A stretch of 52,930 nt of DNA from Candidatus Bathyarchaeota archaeon (GCA_030608565.1 JAUWDY010000007.1:1-52930), one strand, 5' to 3'; counted from the stretch's first letter, positions 16,138-24,472 are shown. Notes: generated from the sequence alone by a model not told the origin. Numbers and translations are program-made.

Positions 16138-16449
16138 ATGAACGCCACGAGACGGATAGCCTTGCAACGTATTCATATTCTCTTTCGCCTCGCTAAAGAG
16201 ACCATTCACGAAGACCCCCAGTTAGCGCAGAGGTATGTGAAGGTGGCGAGAAAAATTGCCATGGCTACCAAACTGCGACTGCCGAAAGAGTATAGGCAAC
16301 TGATCTGTAAGCATTGTAAAAGCTTTATCTTGCCAGGTGTAAATTGTCGTGTACGGATACAACAGAGAAGGGAACCACACATGGTTGTAACATGCTTCAA
16401 CTGTGGCAAACACTCGCGCATACCACTAAAAAGTAGGAAAAAGAAATGA
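16138..16449 (+). CDS. rnp4: RNase P protein component 4 (Rpp21)
   Basis: Archaeal Rpp21 homologue, a zinc-ribbon subunit of ribonuclease P that matures tRNA 5' ends. An N-terminal helical region starting MNATRRIALQRIHILF is followed by CKHC (about 60-63) and CFNC zinc-ligand pairs, then a basic tail. The open frame extends upstream to 15991, but that part overlaps the divergent nep1 gene; the ATG at 16138 gives the normal family start and length (103 residues). It overlaps yhbY by four bases, indicating translational coupling. Confidence 0.88.
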   Translation: MNATRRIALQRIHILFRLAKETIHEDPQLAQRYVKVARKIAMATKLRLPKEYRQLICKHCKSFILPGVNCRVRIQQRREPHMVVTCFNCGKHSRIPLKSRKKK

Positions 16450-16739
16450 TAACATCCAAGATGAAGCGAAGAATAAAGCGTAAACTGAACGTTGAGAAGC
16501 CAACCGTGTGGGTTGGAAAGGAAGGAGCAACACCACAAATACAGAATGAAATCAGCAGTCAACTAGAGAAAAAGAAAATGGTGAAGGTGAAGATGTTAAA
16601 GACCGCGTTAAAAGATGAAGACGCTAAGAATGTCGCTTCGAAAATTGCGCAACAGACGGAGTCTACTCTAATCGATGTTCGCGGTCACACGTTCATACTC
16701 TACAAATCGAGAAAAAGAAAAGGTGAAAAGTCTTTATAA
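16446..16739 (+). CDS. YhbY/CRM-domain RNA-binding protein
   Basis: Small CRM-domain protein of the YhbY family, associated with pre-50S ribosomes and RNA binding. The family core KPTVWVGKEGATPQIQNEI (19-37) includes the GxxG-type loop region, and the fold ends at GHTFILYKSRK. 97 residues, full length. The ATG overlaps the rnp4 stop (ATGA). Confidence 0.88.
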   Translation: MITSKMKRRIKRKLNVEKPTVWVGKEGATPQIQNEISSQLEKKKMVKVKMLKTALKDEDAKNVASKIAQQTESTLIDVRGHTFILYKSRKRKGEKSL

Positions 16740-16786
16740 GAGGCTTCCTCAAGTAGTGAAGGAAAATTAGTCAAGGAGAAGAAGTC

Positions 16787-17242
16787 TTGCCAACGCCCCA
16801 TGACATACCAGCATCTATTCTAATTGAAAAGGTAACCAAACACCTAAAAGATAATGTGGATGGAGTGGTTCCACCCACATGGGCCCCTTTCGTGAAGACA
16901 GGCTCTCATGTTTCAAGACCTCCGCAGAACCCAGAGTGGTGGTTTACAAGATGTGCCTCGCTTCTACGTAAGATTTACTTAAAGGGACCAATTGGGATAG
17001 AGCATCTTAGATCGGAATATGGCGGAAGAATTGATCGAGGAGTAAAACCTGAACACGCTAGGAGAAGCGGTGGTTCGATTATTAGAAAAGCCATACAGCA
17101 ACTTGAAGCCGCCGGGCTTGTAGAACCCTTAAGAAATAAAGGGAGAGTAGTCACCGGAGAAGGAAGGCGACTGCTAGACAGATTGTCCACCGAAATCAAG
17201 AAAAACTTGGAAAAAAAGCTTCCAGAACTGAAGAAATATTAG
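16787..17242 (+). CDS. rps19e: Ribosomal protein S19e
   Basis: Small-subunit protein found in archaea and eukaryotes, needed for 18S/16S maturation. The sequence contains the conserved DIPASILIEKVTKHLK (5-20), WWFTRCASLLRKIYLKGPIG and RSGGSIIRKAIQQLEAAGLVE blocks and is full length at 151. The start is TTG with AAGGAGAAG just upstream. Part of the rnp4-ftsY cluster. Confidence 0.95.
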   Translation: MPTPHDIPASILIEKVTKHLKDNVDGVVPPTWAPFVKTGSHVSRPPQNPEWWFTRCASLLRKIYLKGPIGIEHLRSEYGGRIDRGVKPEHARRSGGSIIRKAIQQLEAAGLVEPLRNKGRVVTGEGRRLLDRLSTEIKKNLEKKLPELKKY

Positions 17243-17251
17243 GTGTGCAAG

Positions 17252-17581
17252 ATGAGCGAGGCGGAACTAGAAGAACTGCGAAGGAGAAAACTCCTAGAAC
17301 TGCGACAACGAATAGCACAAGAGCAACAACAGATTCAGGCAAAACAGCAATTTGAAATGCAGAAACAAGCCGTACTTCGCCAAGTACTCACAACCGACGC
17401 CAGACGGCGCCTCACCAACCTAAAAATGGTGAAGCCAGAATTTGCCGAGCAACTTGAACTCCAACTCATCCAGCTCGCACAACAGGGCAAGACCAGCATC
17501 CCAATAACCGATAAACAATTGAAAGAAATTCTAATAAAGTTGCAGTCTCATCGTAGAGAAATCAAAATCAGGAGAGTCTAA
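17252..17581 (+). CDS. PDCD5/TFAR19-family DNA-binding protein
   Basis: Homologue of the MTH1615/PDCD5 family: an N-terminal charged helix ([20 protein letters not shown]), a Gln-rich linker, and a three-helix core with [24 protein letters not shown]. Family members bind DNA and, in eukaryotes, the chaperonin CCT; the archaeal role is unclear. The ATG at 17252 is preferred; a GTG at 17243 abuts the preceding stop. Four bases of spacer separate it from L39e. Confidence 0.85.
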   Translation: MSEAELEELRRRKLLELRQRIAQEQQQIQAKQQFEMQKQAVLRQVLTTDARRRLTNLKMVKPEFAEQLELQLIQLAQQGKTSIPITDKQLKEILIKLQSHRREIKIRRV

Positions 17582-17583
17582 TA

Positions 17584-17739
17584 ATGGCGAGAAACAAACC
17601 GACAGCGAAAAAACGCAGATTGGGAAAGGCGGGAAAACAGAAGAAACCGGTTCCTACTTGGGTTATTCAGAGAACGAGTGGGCGTGTGAGAACCAACCCG
17701 AAAAGGAGACGTTGGCGACAGAGGAAAATAAAGGCTTGA
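17584..17739 (+). CDS. rpl39e: Ribosomal protein L39e
   Basis: A 51-residue, very basic protein beginning [17 protein letters not shown] and containing the L39e signature [23 protein letters not shown]39e lines the ribosomal exit tunnel in archaea and eukaryotes. Its start is two bases after the PDCD5 gene's stop and it is followed by L31e, the usual archaeal order. Confidence 0.95.
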   Translation: MARNKPTAKKRRLGKAGKQKKPVPTWVIQRTSGRVRTNPKRRRWRQRKIKA

Positions 17740-17750
17740 AGGGAACGTGG

Positions 17751-18236
17751 ATGAAAGAGACCACTGAAGAAACGGAAGAGGAAGAAGCGATCACGGAAGA
17801 GGAGGCTGAAACCGTAGAAGAAGCTGCGGAAACTGAAGAAATCGTGGAAGAAGAGGAAGTTGTTGAAGAAAATGTTGAGGAAGCTGAAGCTGAGGAAGAG
17901 GTAGAAGTTAAAGAGGCGAGGAAAGAGGAAATAGTAGAAGAAGATATTGTTGAAGAAAAAGTCTACACGATACCACTAAGCAGGGCATGGATTTCTCCAC
18001 GTCAAAAACGGGCTCCACGAGCCATCCGCCTCGTTAAGAGTTTTATTCACAGGCATATGAAGGTCAAAGAAGAAGCCTTAGAAGAAGGAGAAGAAGGGGA
18101 AAGAGTGGTCATCAGCAACGAAGTGAACGAAAAAATCTGGAGCAGAGGAATCCAGAAACCGCCACGAAAAATCCGCGTTCGGGCAGCCAAGGATAAAGAG
18201 GGAACAATAACCATCTACTTGGCAGAAGGAGACTAA
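17751..18236 (+). CDS. rpl31e: Ribosomal protein L31e with a long acidic N-terminal extension
   Basis: Large-subunit protein at the exit-tunnel rim. The L31e core begins at about residue 72 (YTIPLSRAWISPRQKRAPRAIRLV) and ends with RKIRVRAAKDKEGTITIYL. Before it lie about 70 residues that are mostly Glu, Val, Ala and Thr (for example EEEEVVEENVEEAEAEEE), roughly doubling the usual ~90-residue length. The ATG at 17751 is 12 bases after the L39e stop with AGGGAA between; the frame also extends upstream through L39e, but that part is a shadow. The extension could bind a basic partner or rRNA-free assembly intermediates; this is inference. Confidence 0.9.
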   Translation: MKETTEETEEEEAITEEEAETVEEAAETEEIVEEEEVVEENVEEAEAEEEVEVKEARKEEIVEEDIVEEKVYTIPLSRAWISPRQKRAPRAIRLVKSFIHRHMKVKEEALEEGEEGERVVISNEVNEKIWSRGIQKPPRKIRVRAAKDKEGTITIYLAEGD

Positions 18237-18239
18237 TGC

Positions 18240-18911
18240 TTGGCGATATTCCTCTTCGACATCTTTGGCAACGCAAGTATAGGCGTTTATTGTCTGACCA
18301 CTGATAAAATGGCGATTGTTCCTCCGCAAGTCACGGATGCTAAGGCGAAGAGACTGGAAGAATGGTTAAAAGTGAAGGTTATCCGTTCAACTATCGGTGG
18401 TTCAGTGGTTATGGGAGCCTTAGCCTGCGCAAACTCCAATGGCATAGTTCTTCCACACGCTACCAACGAGGAGGAGGTTCAAGCTGTAAAATCAGTTTTA
18501 GACATCAACGCTGCAGTTATGCAGACAAAAAAGACGGCTTATGGGAACCTCGTTCTGACGAACGACCATGGAGCGATTGTTGACCCTGGATTAAGAGGGA
18601 AAGACGTAACAAAAATAGAGGATACTCTGGATGTTGAGGCAGTTCCGGGAGAAATAGCAGGGCTGCCATACGTTGGGTCCCTCGCCACCGCTACGAACAA
18701 GGGTGTGTTAACCCATCCGTTGCTGAAAGAGGAGGAACAGAAAGTTTTGACGGACGTGTTGAAGGTTCACGTGGATGTGGGGACCATAAACTGTGGAATA
18801 CCGTATGTCTCCACCGGACTTTTAGGAAACAAATATGGCGCAGTAGCTGGATCGGTGACAACTGGACCCGAATTATTTATGATAGGGCAAGCATTGGATG
18901 TGGTGAAATAA
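18240..18911 (+). CDS. eif6: Translation initiation factor aIF6
   Basis: Anti-association factor that binds the 50S subunit and blocks premature 30S joining. The pentein-like repeats are visible (for example VVMGALACANSNGIVLPHATNEEE and LVLTNDHGAIVDPGL). Full length at 223. The start is TTG at 18240, preceded by GAAGGAGA; the ATG four bases upstream is out of frame. It sits between L31e and L18a, the conserved archaeal arrangement. Confidence 0.95.
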   Translation: MAIFLFDIFGNASIGVYCLTTDKMAIVPPQVTDAKAKRLEEWLKVKVIRSTIGGSVVMGALACANSNGIVLPHATNEEEVQAVKSVLDINAAVMQTKKTAYGNLVLTNDHGAIVDPGLRGKDVTKIEDTLDVEAVPGEIAGLPYVGSLATATNKGVLTHPLLKEEEQKVLTDVLKVHVDVGTINCGIPYVSTGLLGNKYGAVAGSVTTGPELFMIGQALDVVK

Positions 18912-18912
18912 A

Positions 18913-19161
18913 ATGAGTGAAGTCAAAGTTTTCCGGGTGACGGGAGAGATTAAGAAGCCGAACTTACACACGAACTTTAGAAAGGAAATCAGAGCTCTAA
19001 AACCCAAAGATGCTGTTGAAACAGTTTACAAGGAGATTGGGAGCAAACATCGAGCTAAACGCTTCCAGATCAAAATTGTAAAGGTTGAGGAAATAGGTCC
19101 AGAAGAGATTGAAAATCCTCTCATAAAGAAGTTAACGTTGGGAGAAGAAAGTGACAAGTAA
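18913..19161 (+). CDS. rpl18a: Ribosomal protein L18a (LX/L20e)
   Basis: 82-residue archaeal LX protein with the characteristic VKVFRVTGEIKKPN start and FRKEIRALKPKDAVETVYKEIGSKHRAKR block. It starts one base after the aIF6 stop and overlaps pfdA by 11 bases, indicating coupled translation. Confidence 0.93.
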   Translation: MSEVKVFRVTGEIKKPNLHTNFRKEIRALKPKDAVETVYKEIGSKHRAKRFQIKIVKVEEIGPEEIENPLIKKLTLGEESDK

Positions 19162-19615
19162 AGAGGAAACCTTCCGCAGGCTAGCGGTTGAACTTCGAAT
19201 CTTGGAAGGGACAGCTGAAGCTTTACAATCTAGGATAGGCTTTGTAAACGCTGCCTTAACCGAGCTTAGAGTTGCAGATATGACCTTGGAAGGGTTAGGG
19301 AAGGAGAAGAAAGACGCGTCGCTTTTCGTCCCAATCGGAGGCGGTTCATACGTAAAGGCAAAGCTTGAAAGCACGGACAAAATGATCGTAGGCATAGGGG
19401 CAAACGTAGCTGTTGAAAGAACAGTGAAAGTGGCTAAAGAAAGCATGGGCAACCGCATAGCTGACCTAGAAAAAACGAGAACAAGTCTTCATCAACAAAT
19501 AACTCAAGTCATAGGAAGGATTCAAAACAACCGATCCCAGCTTCAAGAACTCACAGCAAAACTCAGCGAAAAGGAGAGGGGAAAGGGTGTTCGAAAAACT
19601 AAGAACACGAGTTAG
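19151..19615 (+). CDS. pfdA: Prefoldin subunit alpha
   Basis: Chaperone subunit that delivers unfolded proteins to the thermosome. It has two coiled-coil arms (about 1-45 and 95-150) linked by a beta-hairpin region with SLFVPIGGGSYVKAKL. The start is GTG, overlapping the L18a stop, and the end overlaps the ftsY start. Length 154 is normal. Confidence 0.92.
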   Translation: MTSKEETFRRLAVELRILEGTAEALQSRIGFVNAALTELRVADMTLEGLGKEKKDASLFVPIGGGSYVKAKLESTDKMIVGIGANVAVERTVKVAKESMGNRIADLEKTRTSLHQQITQVIGRIQNNRSQLQELTAKLSEKERGKGVRKTKNTS

Positions 19616-20492
19616 CAACCTCGTCAACAAGGTAGCAACAACAGAACTAAAAGCCGATCAACTTCATCCAATTCTAGAGGACTTTAAATTAAGCCTAATC
19701 GAAAACGACGTAGCTATGTCCGTTGCCGATCACATCTGCGAAGAGATGGAAAAACGGCTAAATGGAATCCAAGTGAAACGGCTGGAAGACCGTAAAAAGA
19801 TCGTGGAAAGAAAACTGCAAGAAATTTTGCTTGAAATCATGGCTACCAAAGAAAAAATCAACCTTTTGGAAAGTGTGGGAGAAAAGCGGAAAACAAATGA
19901 GCCATACGTGATCGTTTTCGTCGGGATCAACGGAACTGGCAAAACCACGAGCATAGCGAAGGTGGCGAAATTGCTGATGAAAAATGGTTGTTCGGTTGTC
20001 CTCGCCTGTAGTGACACTTACCGTGCCGGATCTATCGAACAGTTGGAGGAACACGCCAAACGATTGGGCGTCCGCATGATTAAACACAAATATGGGGCAG
20101 ACCCAGCTGCTGTAGCCTACGACGCTATTAGTCATGCAAAGGCGCATGGGATAAACGCTGTGCTCATTGACACCGCGGGGCGTATCCAAACGAACAGAAA
20201 TCTCATGAACGAGCTGGCGAAGATTAAGAGAATTATTACTCCAGATTTCACCGTTCTCACGGTGGACGCTCTCACCGGAAACGACGCTGTCATGCAAGCT
20301 GAGGAGTTCCACAAGAGCGTGGGCATAGATGGAACCATATTGACTAAGGTGGATGCCGATGTGAAAGGAGGCTCAGCTCTCAGCGTCACATATGTGACAG
20401 GTAAACCCATCTTGTTCATCGGGATTGGTCAAGAATATAGGGACCTACAAGAGTTTAGCCCTGAACAATTTACACAAATGATTTTGAAGTAG
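19587..20492 (+). CDS. ftsY: Signal recognition particle receptor FtsY
   Basis: SRP-GTPase that docks ribosome-SRP complexes to the membrane translocon. A short N domain is followed by the G domain with P-loop GINGTGKTTSIAK (about 112-124), DTAGR (about 197-201) and the TKVDAD base-recognition motif. The acidic A domain is nearly absent, as in several archaea. The start is GTG with AGGGGAAAG upstream, overlapping pfdA by 29 bases. Confidence 0.95.
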   Translation: MFEKLRTRVSNLVNKVATTELKADQLHPILEDFKLSLIENDVAMSVADHICEEMEKRLNGIQVKRLEDRKKIVERKLQEILLEIMATKEKINLLESVGEKRKTNEPYVIVFVGINGTGKTTSIAKVAKLLMKNGCSVVLACSDTYRAGSIEQLEEHAKRLGVRMIKHKYGADPAAVAYDAISHAKAHGINAVLIDTAGRIQTNRNLMNELAKIKRIITPDFTVLTVDALTGNDAVMQAEEFHKSVGIDGTILTKVDADVKGGSALSVTYVTGKPILFIGIGQEYRDLQEFSPEQFTQMILK

Positions 20493-20506
20493 AAAACTCT
20501 CTGCCC

Positions 20507-20896
20507 GTGCGCACATTAGATTTATGCAGTGGATGTTGCATGTTGGAAGCAGATTTTCCGTTTAAAGCTAGGATAGTCTATCTGATCTTGTCCAAAAAAC
20601 CTGAGGAAGCATTGGAGCGACTTAGTGAGTACTACAACGTTGAAGTCCCCAAAGTAAAGATCGGTATGCCGAAAGGTCATGTGAAGAATCGGGGCTGTTA
20701 TGTCGCTGGAAAGAAGATAATATATTTCTCAAACTATGATGCTTTTTACAGCCCATATGTTGTACTTCACGAGTTTTATCATCACTTACGGACCAAATGT
20801 AGAAAGCACAAAGGTACTGAGAAACTAGCTGACGCATTTGCTAAAGGTTTTTTGGAAGCGTACAAAGAGTTAGCTGGCATTCATAGTTCCAAATAA
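20507..20896 (+). CDS. Predicted small zinc metalloprotease-like protein (HEFYH)
   Basis: 129 residues with a clear zincin motif LHEFYHHLR (87-95; HExxH at 88-92) and possible third ligands E105 or D109 in GTEKLADAFA. A conserved-looking LxxYYxVxVPKV segment precedes it and Cys residues cluster at the N-terminus (CSGCC). No membrane segment. It lies 14 bp after ftsY on the same strand, probably read through from the cluster. The start is uncertain: GTG at 20507 or ATG at 20540. Function unknown; peptidase activity is inferred from the motif alone. Confidence 0.65.
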   Translation: MRTLDLCSGCCMLEADFPFKARIVYLILSKKPEEALERLSEYYNVEVPKVKIGMPKGHVKNRGCYVAGKKIIYFSNYDAFYSPYVVLHEFYHHLRTKCRKHKGTEKLADAFAKGFLEAYKELAGIHSSK

Positions 20897-20970
20897 AAGC
20901 CGTTCTCTTGCTTGAATGTCGCGCAAACTATGAAACAGAAAAAATGAGTAAAGGGGATATCCACTTAATT

Positions 20971-21885
20971 TTATGTTTTGCCCAATAGTTTTAGCAGAAT
21001 TCCCTTTGCGGAATATAGTCTGTTTTCGCTTTGTTCATAGATTATCGAGTTTGGGCTTTCGATTACGTCGGCGCTTATCTCGTAGCCTCTGTGAATCGGC
21101 ATGTCATGCATAATTAGGGCATCGCCGTCCTTCAGCAGTTTTCTGTTCACTTGATACGGCTTCATCAATCCAATCCGTTTCTCCTTTTTCTCTTTAAGCT
21201 TTGGGTCGAGGAAAAACTCCATGTCCACCCAAGTGTCGGTGTAAACGATGTCGCTGTCTTGCACCGCTTTCTTAACATCTAATGTCGTCTTATACAAACC
21301 CGTCCTTTCAGCCTTTTGAATAAGTTCCTTGTCAACAGACTGTTTGTTCACTATCGGCGTCACCGTGGTAATCTCCACTCCCATTCTAGTGCAGCCTTCT
21401 ATCAGAGAATTGCACACGTTGTTGTGAACTCCTATGTAAACAAGCTTCAGTCCTTCTAGGGTACCCTTCTTTTCTTTTATGGTCATCAAATCTGAAATAG
21501 CTTGGCAGGGATGATACTTTTCGCAACATCCGTTGATAACTGGAACCTTGGATGCCTCAGCCATTGCTTTTAGGTCAGCATGATGCAGCAGACGTGCCAT
21601 GATGCAGTTAACGTTTCTTGAGAGGTATCGGGTTTCGTCTCTGATGTCTGCTAAGGCGAAGTTTGTTGCCCTCCAATCCAAAAAGACGGCGTGACCTCCC
21701 AGCTGGGTCATTGCTACTTCAAAAGACACCCTTGTTCTAGTCGAGGTTTTCTGAAATGTCATCGCTAACGATCTGTCCTTTAGCATAGTTCTGTACTCAA
21801 CTGGGTTCCTCTTAATTTCTAAAGACTTGTCGATCACGTCTTTGATCTGTTCTGTAGTCCAGTCTTTAAGGGTTAGTAAATGCAT
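20971..21885 (-). CDS. Ornithine carbamoyltransferase-family protein with altered substrate motifs
   Basis: Aspartate/ornithine carbamoyltransferase family. The carbamoyl-phosphate site is intact: STRTR (48-52) and HPCQ (125-128). The parts that bind ornithine are changed. The SMG loop (DxxxSMG in OTC) reads DTWVDME (217-223), and the HCLP motif reads HDMPIHRG (260-267), so the catalytic-site Cys is Asp. It may be a true but divergent OTC or act on another amine. The ATG at 21885 is preceded by AAGGTGAG; an upstream GTG at 21897 lies inside that site. No other arginine gene is adjacent. Confidence 0.8.
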   Translation of the reverse strand: MHLLTLKDWTTEQIKDVIDKSLEIKRNPVEYRTMLKDRSLAMTFQKTSTRTRVSFEVAMTQLGGHAVFLDWRATNFALADIRDETRYLSRNVNCIMARLLHHADLKAMAEASKVPVINGCCEKYHPCQAISDLMTIKEKKGTLEGLKLVYIGVHNNVCNSLIEGCTRMGVEITTVTPIVNKQSVDKELIQKAERTGLYKTTLDVKKAVQDSDIVYTDTWVDMEFFLDPKLKEKKEKRIGLMKPYQVNRKLLKDGDALIMHDMPIHRGYEISADVIESPNSIIYEQSENRLYSAKGILLKLLGKT

Positions 21886-22147
21886 TTTTGTTCTCACCTT
21901 TCTTCTTCGCTTTGAACAGTCAAATCAATAATATAAGTTTAAGTGCTCTTTCTACACTCGTGTTGTATCTATCAAGCCTCTTCATCAACTACCCTACTCA
22001 CCGGTCTCACCCTTGACCGATTTATCTCGCCTGATGTTCTATCTCTAAGTTTCTTAGTGTTTTATTTGCACTCTGCAGAATAGGTGTGGTGGAAGTGAAA
22101 CCTTATTTTCTAATCTGCTTCTTAGCATGTTATTAGAAGGCATAATC

Positions 22148-22963
22148 ATGATTTTGATGGTGACTTCCACGAAAGACATTGCTGGCATGAACATCACTCA
22201 ACAACTCCTAGATCATTATGAATTTGAAAAGCAGTCAGAATTGTTTCGTAAACACCCAGTGTACCTTAAAAGAGTTCAGGACCGTGAAGTCAAGCTGGTT
22301 TTCATCGATGAAGAGATTGTTCACACCCAGTTTATCACCGATTTTTTCACTCCCGAATTGTTAGTCTTTTTATCTCGACACGCGAGCGCAAGTGGAATCC
22401 CCACTCTTTCGGTTCACACTCCTGGCAACCTCGGTGAAGCAGAGCTCGGCGGAATCGCAAGAAAAGTCTCGGTGTCTCCGGCAAGCGCGATGAAAGAGGC
22501 CCTCCTAGAAATGGCTAAGAGGAAAGAAGAAATGAAACTGAACTACGAAGTTTCCTATGAAGGTACGCATCATGGGCCTTCTCTAGATGTGCCAACTATG
22601 TTCGTGGAGCTGGGAAGTTCGTTGAAGCAATGGAAGGATGTGAGGGCTGCAGAAACCGTTGCTCATGCCGCAATGGTCGCAGTTTCTAAGCTGTCAGAAT
22701 ATCCAACTGCTTTGGGCATTGGAGGCCCACACTACAACAATAAGTTCACACGAGTTGTGCTCACCACTGAAATAGCTTTCGGACATATGATCCCAAAATA
22801 TGCTATTCCACAAGTGGATGCTGAGATGATAAAGCAGTGTGTTGAAAGAACAGTGGAAAAGGTAGAGTTAGCTGTGCTTGAGTGGAAAGGAATTAGGGGA
22901 GCTGATAAAGATAGGTTGATTCTAGCTCTGAACGAGATTGGTATGCCAGTGAAAAAACTTTGA
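22148..22963 (+). CDS. dtdA: D-aminoacyl-tRNA deacylase (DtdA/DTD2)
   Basis: Archaeal-type D-Tyr-tRNA deacylase that removes D-amino acids from tRNA. Family blocks are HPVYLKRVQDREVKLVFIDEE, SYEGTHHGPSLDVPTMFVELGSS (about 140-162) and GIGGPHYNNKFT (about 192-203). The ATG at 22148 follows AGAAGG by about eight bases; the frame also opens at 22127. Full length at 272. It stands alone upstream of secE. Confidence 0.9.
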   Translation: MILMVTSTKDIAGMNITQQLLDHYEFEKQSELFRKHPVYLKRVQDREVKLVFIDEEIVHTQFITDFFTPELLVFLSRHASASGIPTLSVHTPGNLGEAELGGIARKVSVSPASAMKEALLEMAKRKEEMKLNYEVSYEGTHHGPSLDVPTMFVELGSSLKQWKDVRAAETVAHAAMVAVSKLSEYPTALGIGGPHYNNKFTRVVLTTEIAFGHMIPKYAIPQVDAEMIKQCVERTVEKVELAVLEWKGIRGADKDRLILALNEIGMPVKKL

Positions 22964-23011
22964 TTGGAATACATGACTGATGTTTGTAAGTGCACGCCGG
23001 AGAAAATACTC

Positions 23012-23019
23012 TTTTATAC
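23012..23019 (+). promoter_or_regulatory. TATA box of the secE-spt5-rpl11 operon
   Basis: TTTTATAC, about 36 bp before the secE ATG at 23051. Confidence 0.5.
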
Positions 23020-23050
23020 TAGTATTGTCGTTTGAAAGATGCGAGAAACC

Positions 23051-23218
23051 ATGGGGTTAAGATCATTCTTCCAATCGTGTGCGAGAATGTTGAAGCTTGC
23101 TACAAAGCCGGGAAGGAGCGAGCTATGGCTTTCTATAAAGGTTTGTTTCCTCGGCACAGTTGCCATTGGCGCTATCGGTTTTCTGATTCACCTTATAGCC
23201 ACCATGTTAGGGGAGTAA
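23051..23218 (+). CDS. secE: Preprotein translocase subunit SecE (Sec61 gamma)
   Basis: 55 residues: an amphipathic N-terminal half (MGLRSFFQSCARMLKLATKPGRSELWL pattern, with the conserved KPGRSEL) and one C-terminal membrane helix (about 29-51). This is the size and layout of archaeal SecE, which clamps SecY. The frame is closed by a TGA at 23033, so the ATG at 23051 is the first start. It precedes spt5 and rpl11 as in most archaea. Confidence 0.92.
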   Translation: MGLRSFFQSCARMLKLATKPGRSELWLSIKVCFLGTVAIGAIGFLIHLIATMLGE

Positions 23219-23236
23219 CAGTAAAAACTGAATGGA

Positions 23237-23716
23237 ATGTTGAATATGGAAAAAGAGAAGTTTTCTTCAATGATTTTTGCTGTGCGAACCACGGCTGGGC
23301 AAGAAAAAAACGTAGCGAAGCTCATTGCAACTAGGGTTAAGACGGGTGAACTTCCGATAAAAGCTGTTCTTGTGCCAGAAATATTGAAGGGCTATGTGTT
23401 CGTTGAAGCAGATGGTCCTCATTTCGTTGATAAAGTGATAGCGGGAATTAAACACGTGAGATCCAGAGTTCCGGGAACTGTGGGTTTCTCAGAGGTTGAG
23501 AGGTATATCATTGTAAAGCCGGTTATCGAGGAACTGGACACAGGAGATGTTGTGGAGATCATGGCAGGTCCATTTAAAGGAATGAGAGCAAAGATTACAA
23601 GGGTTGACCGAACAAAGGAAGATGTGACCCTTGAGCTACTGGAGGCAACGTTCACCTTACCCATCACAGTTCACGCCGACTATGTAAAGCCTATGAAGGC
23701 AAAAGAGGGACAATAA
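23237..23716 (+). CDS. spt5: Transcription elongation factor Spt5 (NusG-like)
   Basis: NGN domain followed by one KOW domain. The NGN starts FAVRTTAGQEKNVAKLI and contains LVPEILKGYVFVEAD; the KOW core is VVEIMAGPFKGMRAKITRVD. It binds the RNA polymerase clamp and raises processivity. The start is ATG at 23237 or 23246. Ends directly at the rpl11 start. Confidence 0.94.
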   Translation: MLNMEKEKFSSMIFAVRTTAGQEKNVAKLIATRVKTGELPIKAVLVPEILKGYVFVEADGPHFVDKVIAGIKHVRSRVPGTVGFSEVERYIIVKPVIEELDTGDVVEIMAGPFKGMRAKITRVDRTKEDVTLELLEATFTLPITVHADYVKPMKAKEGQ

Positions 23717-24208
23717 ATGAGCGAGAAAAAGGTTGTTAAAGCCTTGGTGAGCGGTGGCCAAGCAACCGCTGGACCTCCGTTGGGGCCAGCTTTAGGACCA
23801 CTCGGAGTCAATGTCCTTGCTATCGTGAACAAAATCAACGAGGTAACAAAAAATTATGCTGGCCTGAAAGTACCTGTGAAAATAACTGTGGACGCGGAGA
23901 CAAAGGAGTTTGAGGTAAGTGTGGGAACGCCGACTACTTCCGCGTTGATCGTTAGCGAGTTGGGTGTTTCGAAGGGCTCTGGGGCTCCGAAAACGGAAAA
24001 AGTAGGAAACTTTTCTATGGCGCAGGTTGTTCGCGTAGCGAAGATTAAACGTTCTGAGCTTTTGGCGAGAGATCTGAGGGCTGCGGTTAAAGAGGTTTTA
24101 GGTAGTTGTGTGAGTATGGGTGTAACTGTGGAAGACAAGGACCCGCGTGAGGTTCAAAAGGAAATTGACGAGGGGAAGTATGACGCGTTGTTTGAGAAGG
24201 AGCAGTGA
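23717..24208 (+). CDS. rpl11: Ribosomal protein L11
   Basis: Stalk-base protein. The N-terminal GGQATAGPPLGPALGPLGVNV block is unmistakable and the C-terminal rRNA-binding domain follows (for example SVGTPTTSALIVSELG). 163 residues. The ATG follows the spt5 stop immediately. Unlike in many archaea it is separated from L1 by about 300 bp with a terminator and promoter. Confidence 0.96.
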   Translation: MSEKKVVKALVSGGQATAGPPLGPALGPLGVNVLAIVNKINEVTKNYAGLKVPVKITVDAETKEFEVSVGTPTTSALIVSELGVSKGSGAPKTEKVGNFSMAQVVRVAKIKRSELLARDLRAAVKEVLGSCVSMGVTVEDKDPREVQKEIDEGKYDALFEKEQ

Positions 24209-24264
24209 TGTTTGCTAAATTGTGAAAAATTAATTTTCTGTTCTGTGTAAAGTGGGACTCCGTG

Positions 24265-24318
24265 TTTTTTGTGTGTAGGGTTTGTTTTTAGCTCTGTTTT
24301 GGTTTTTGTTGCTTTTTT
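24265..24318 (+). terminator. Oligo-T terminator cluster after rpl11
   Basis: Several runs of 5-6 T within 55 bp downstream of the rpl11 stop, as expected of archaeal intrinsic termination. This separates secE-spt5-rpl11 from the L1 operon. Confidence 0.55.
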
Positions 24319-24463
24319 CTTATAGCGGCTGTGGCTTCTTTGATCTTTTCGGCTTCGGTGAATATTCCAATTTGACTAGAGATAGTTAGGATATTACTCT
24401 AATCCCACAACATAGTACAAAAACGAAAACTTCCACTGTCATAAACTCTTTTCGCAAGAATCT

Positions 24464-24472
24464 TTTTATAAC
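24464..24472 (+). promoter_or_regulatory. TATA box of the L1-L10-L12 operon
   Basis: TTTTTATAA/TTTTATAAC in TCTTTTTATAACTGG; transcription should start near 24493, giving a short leader to the ATG at 24508. Confidence 0.55.

Noticed and set aside
24283-24400. Short minus-strand frame after rpl11 ending AAIRKKQQKPKQS
   Set aside because: No start codon before an in-frame stop; better explained by the T-rich terminator on the other strand.
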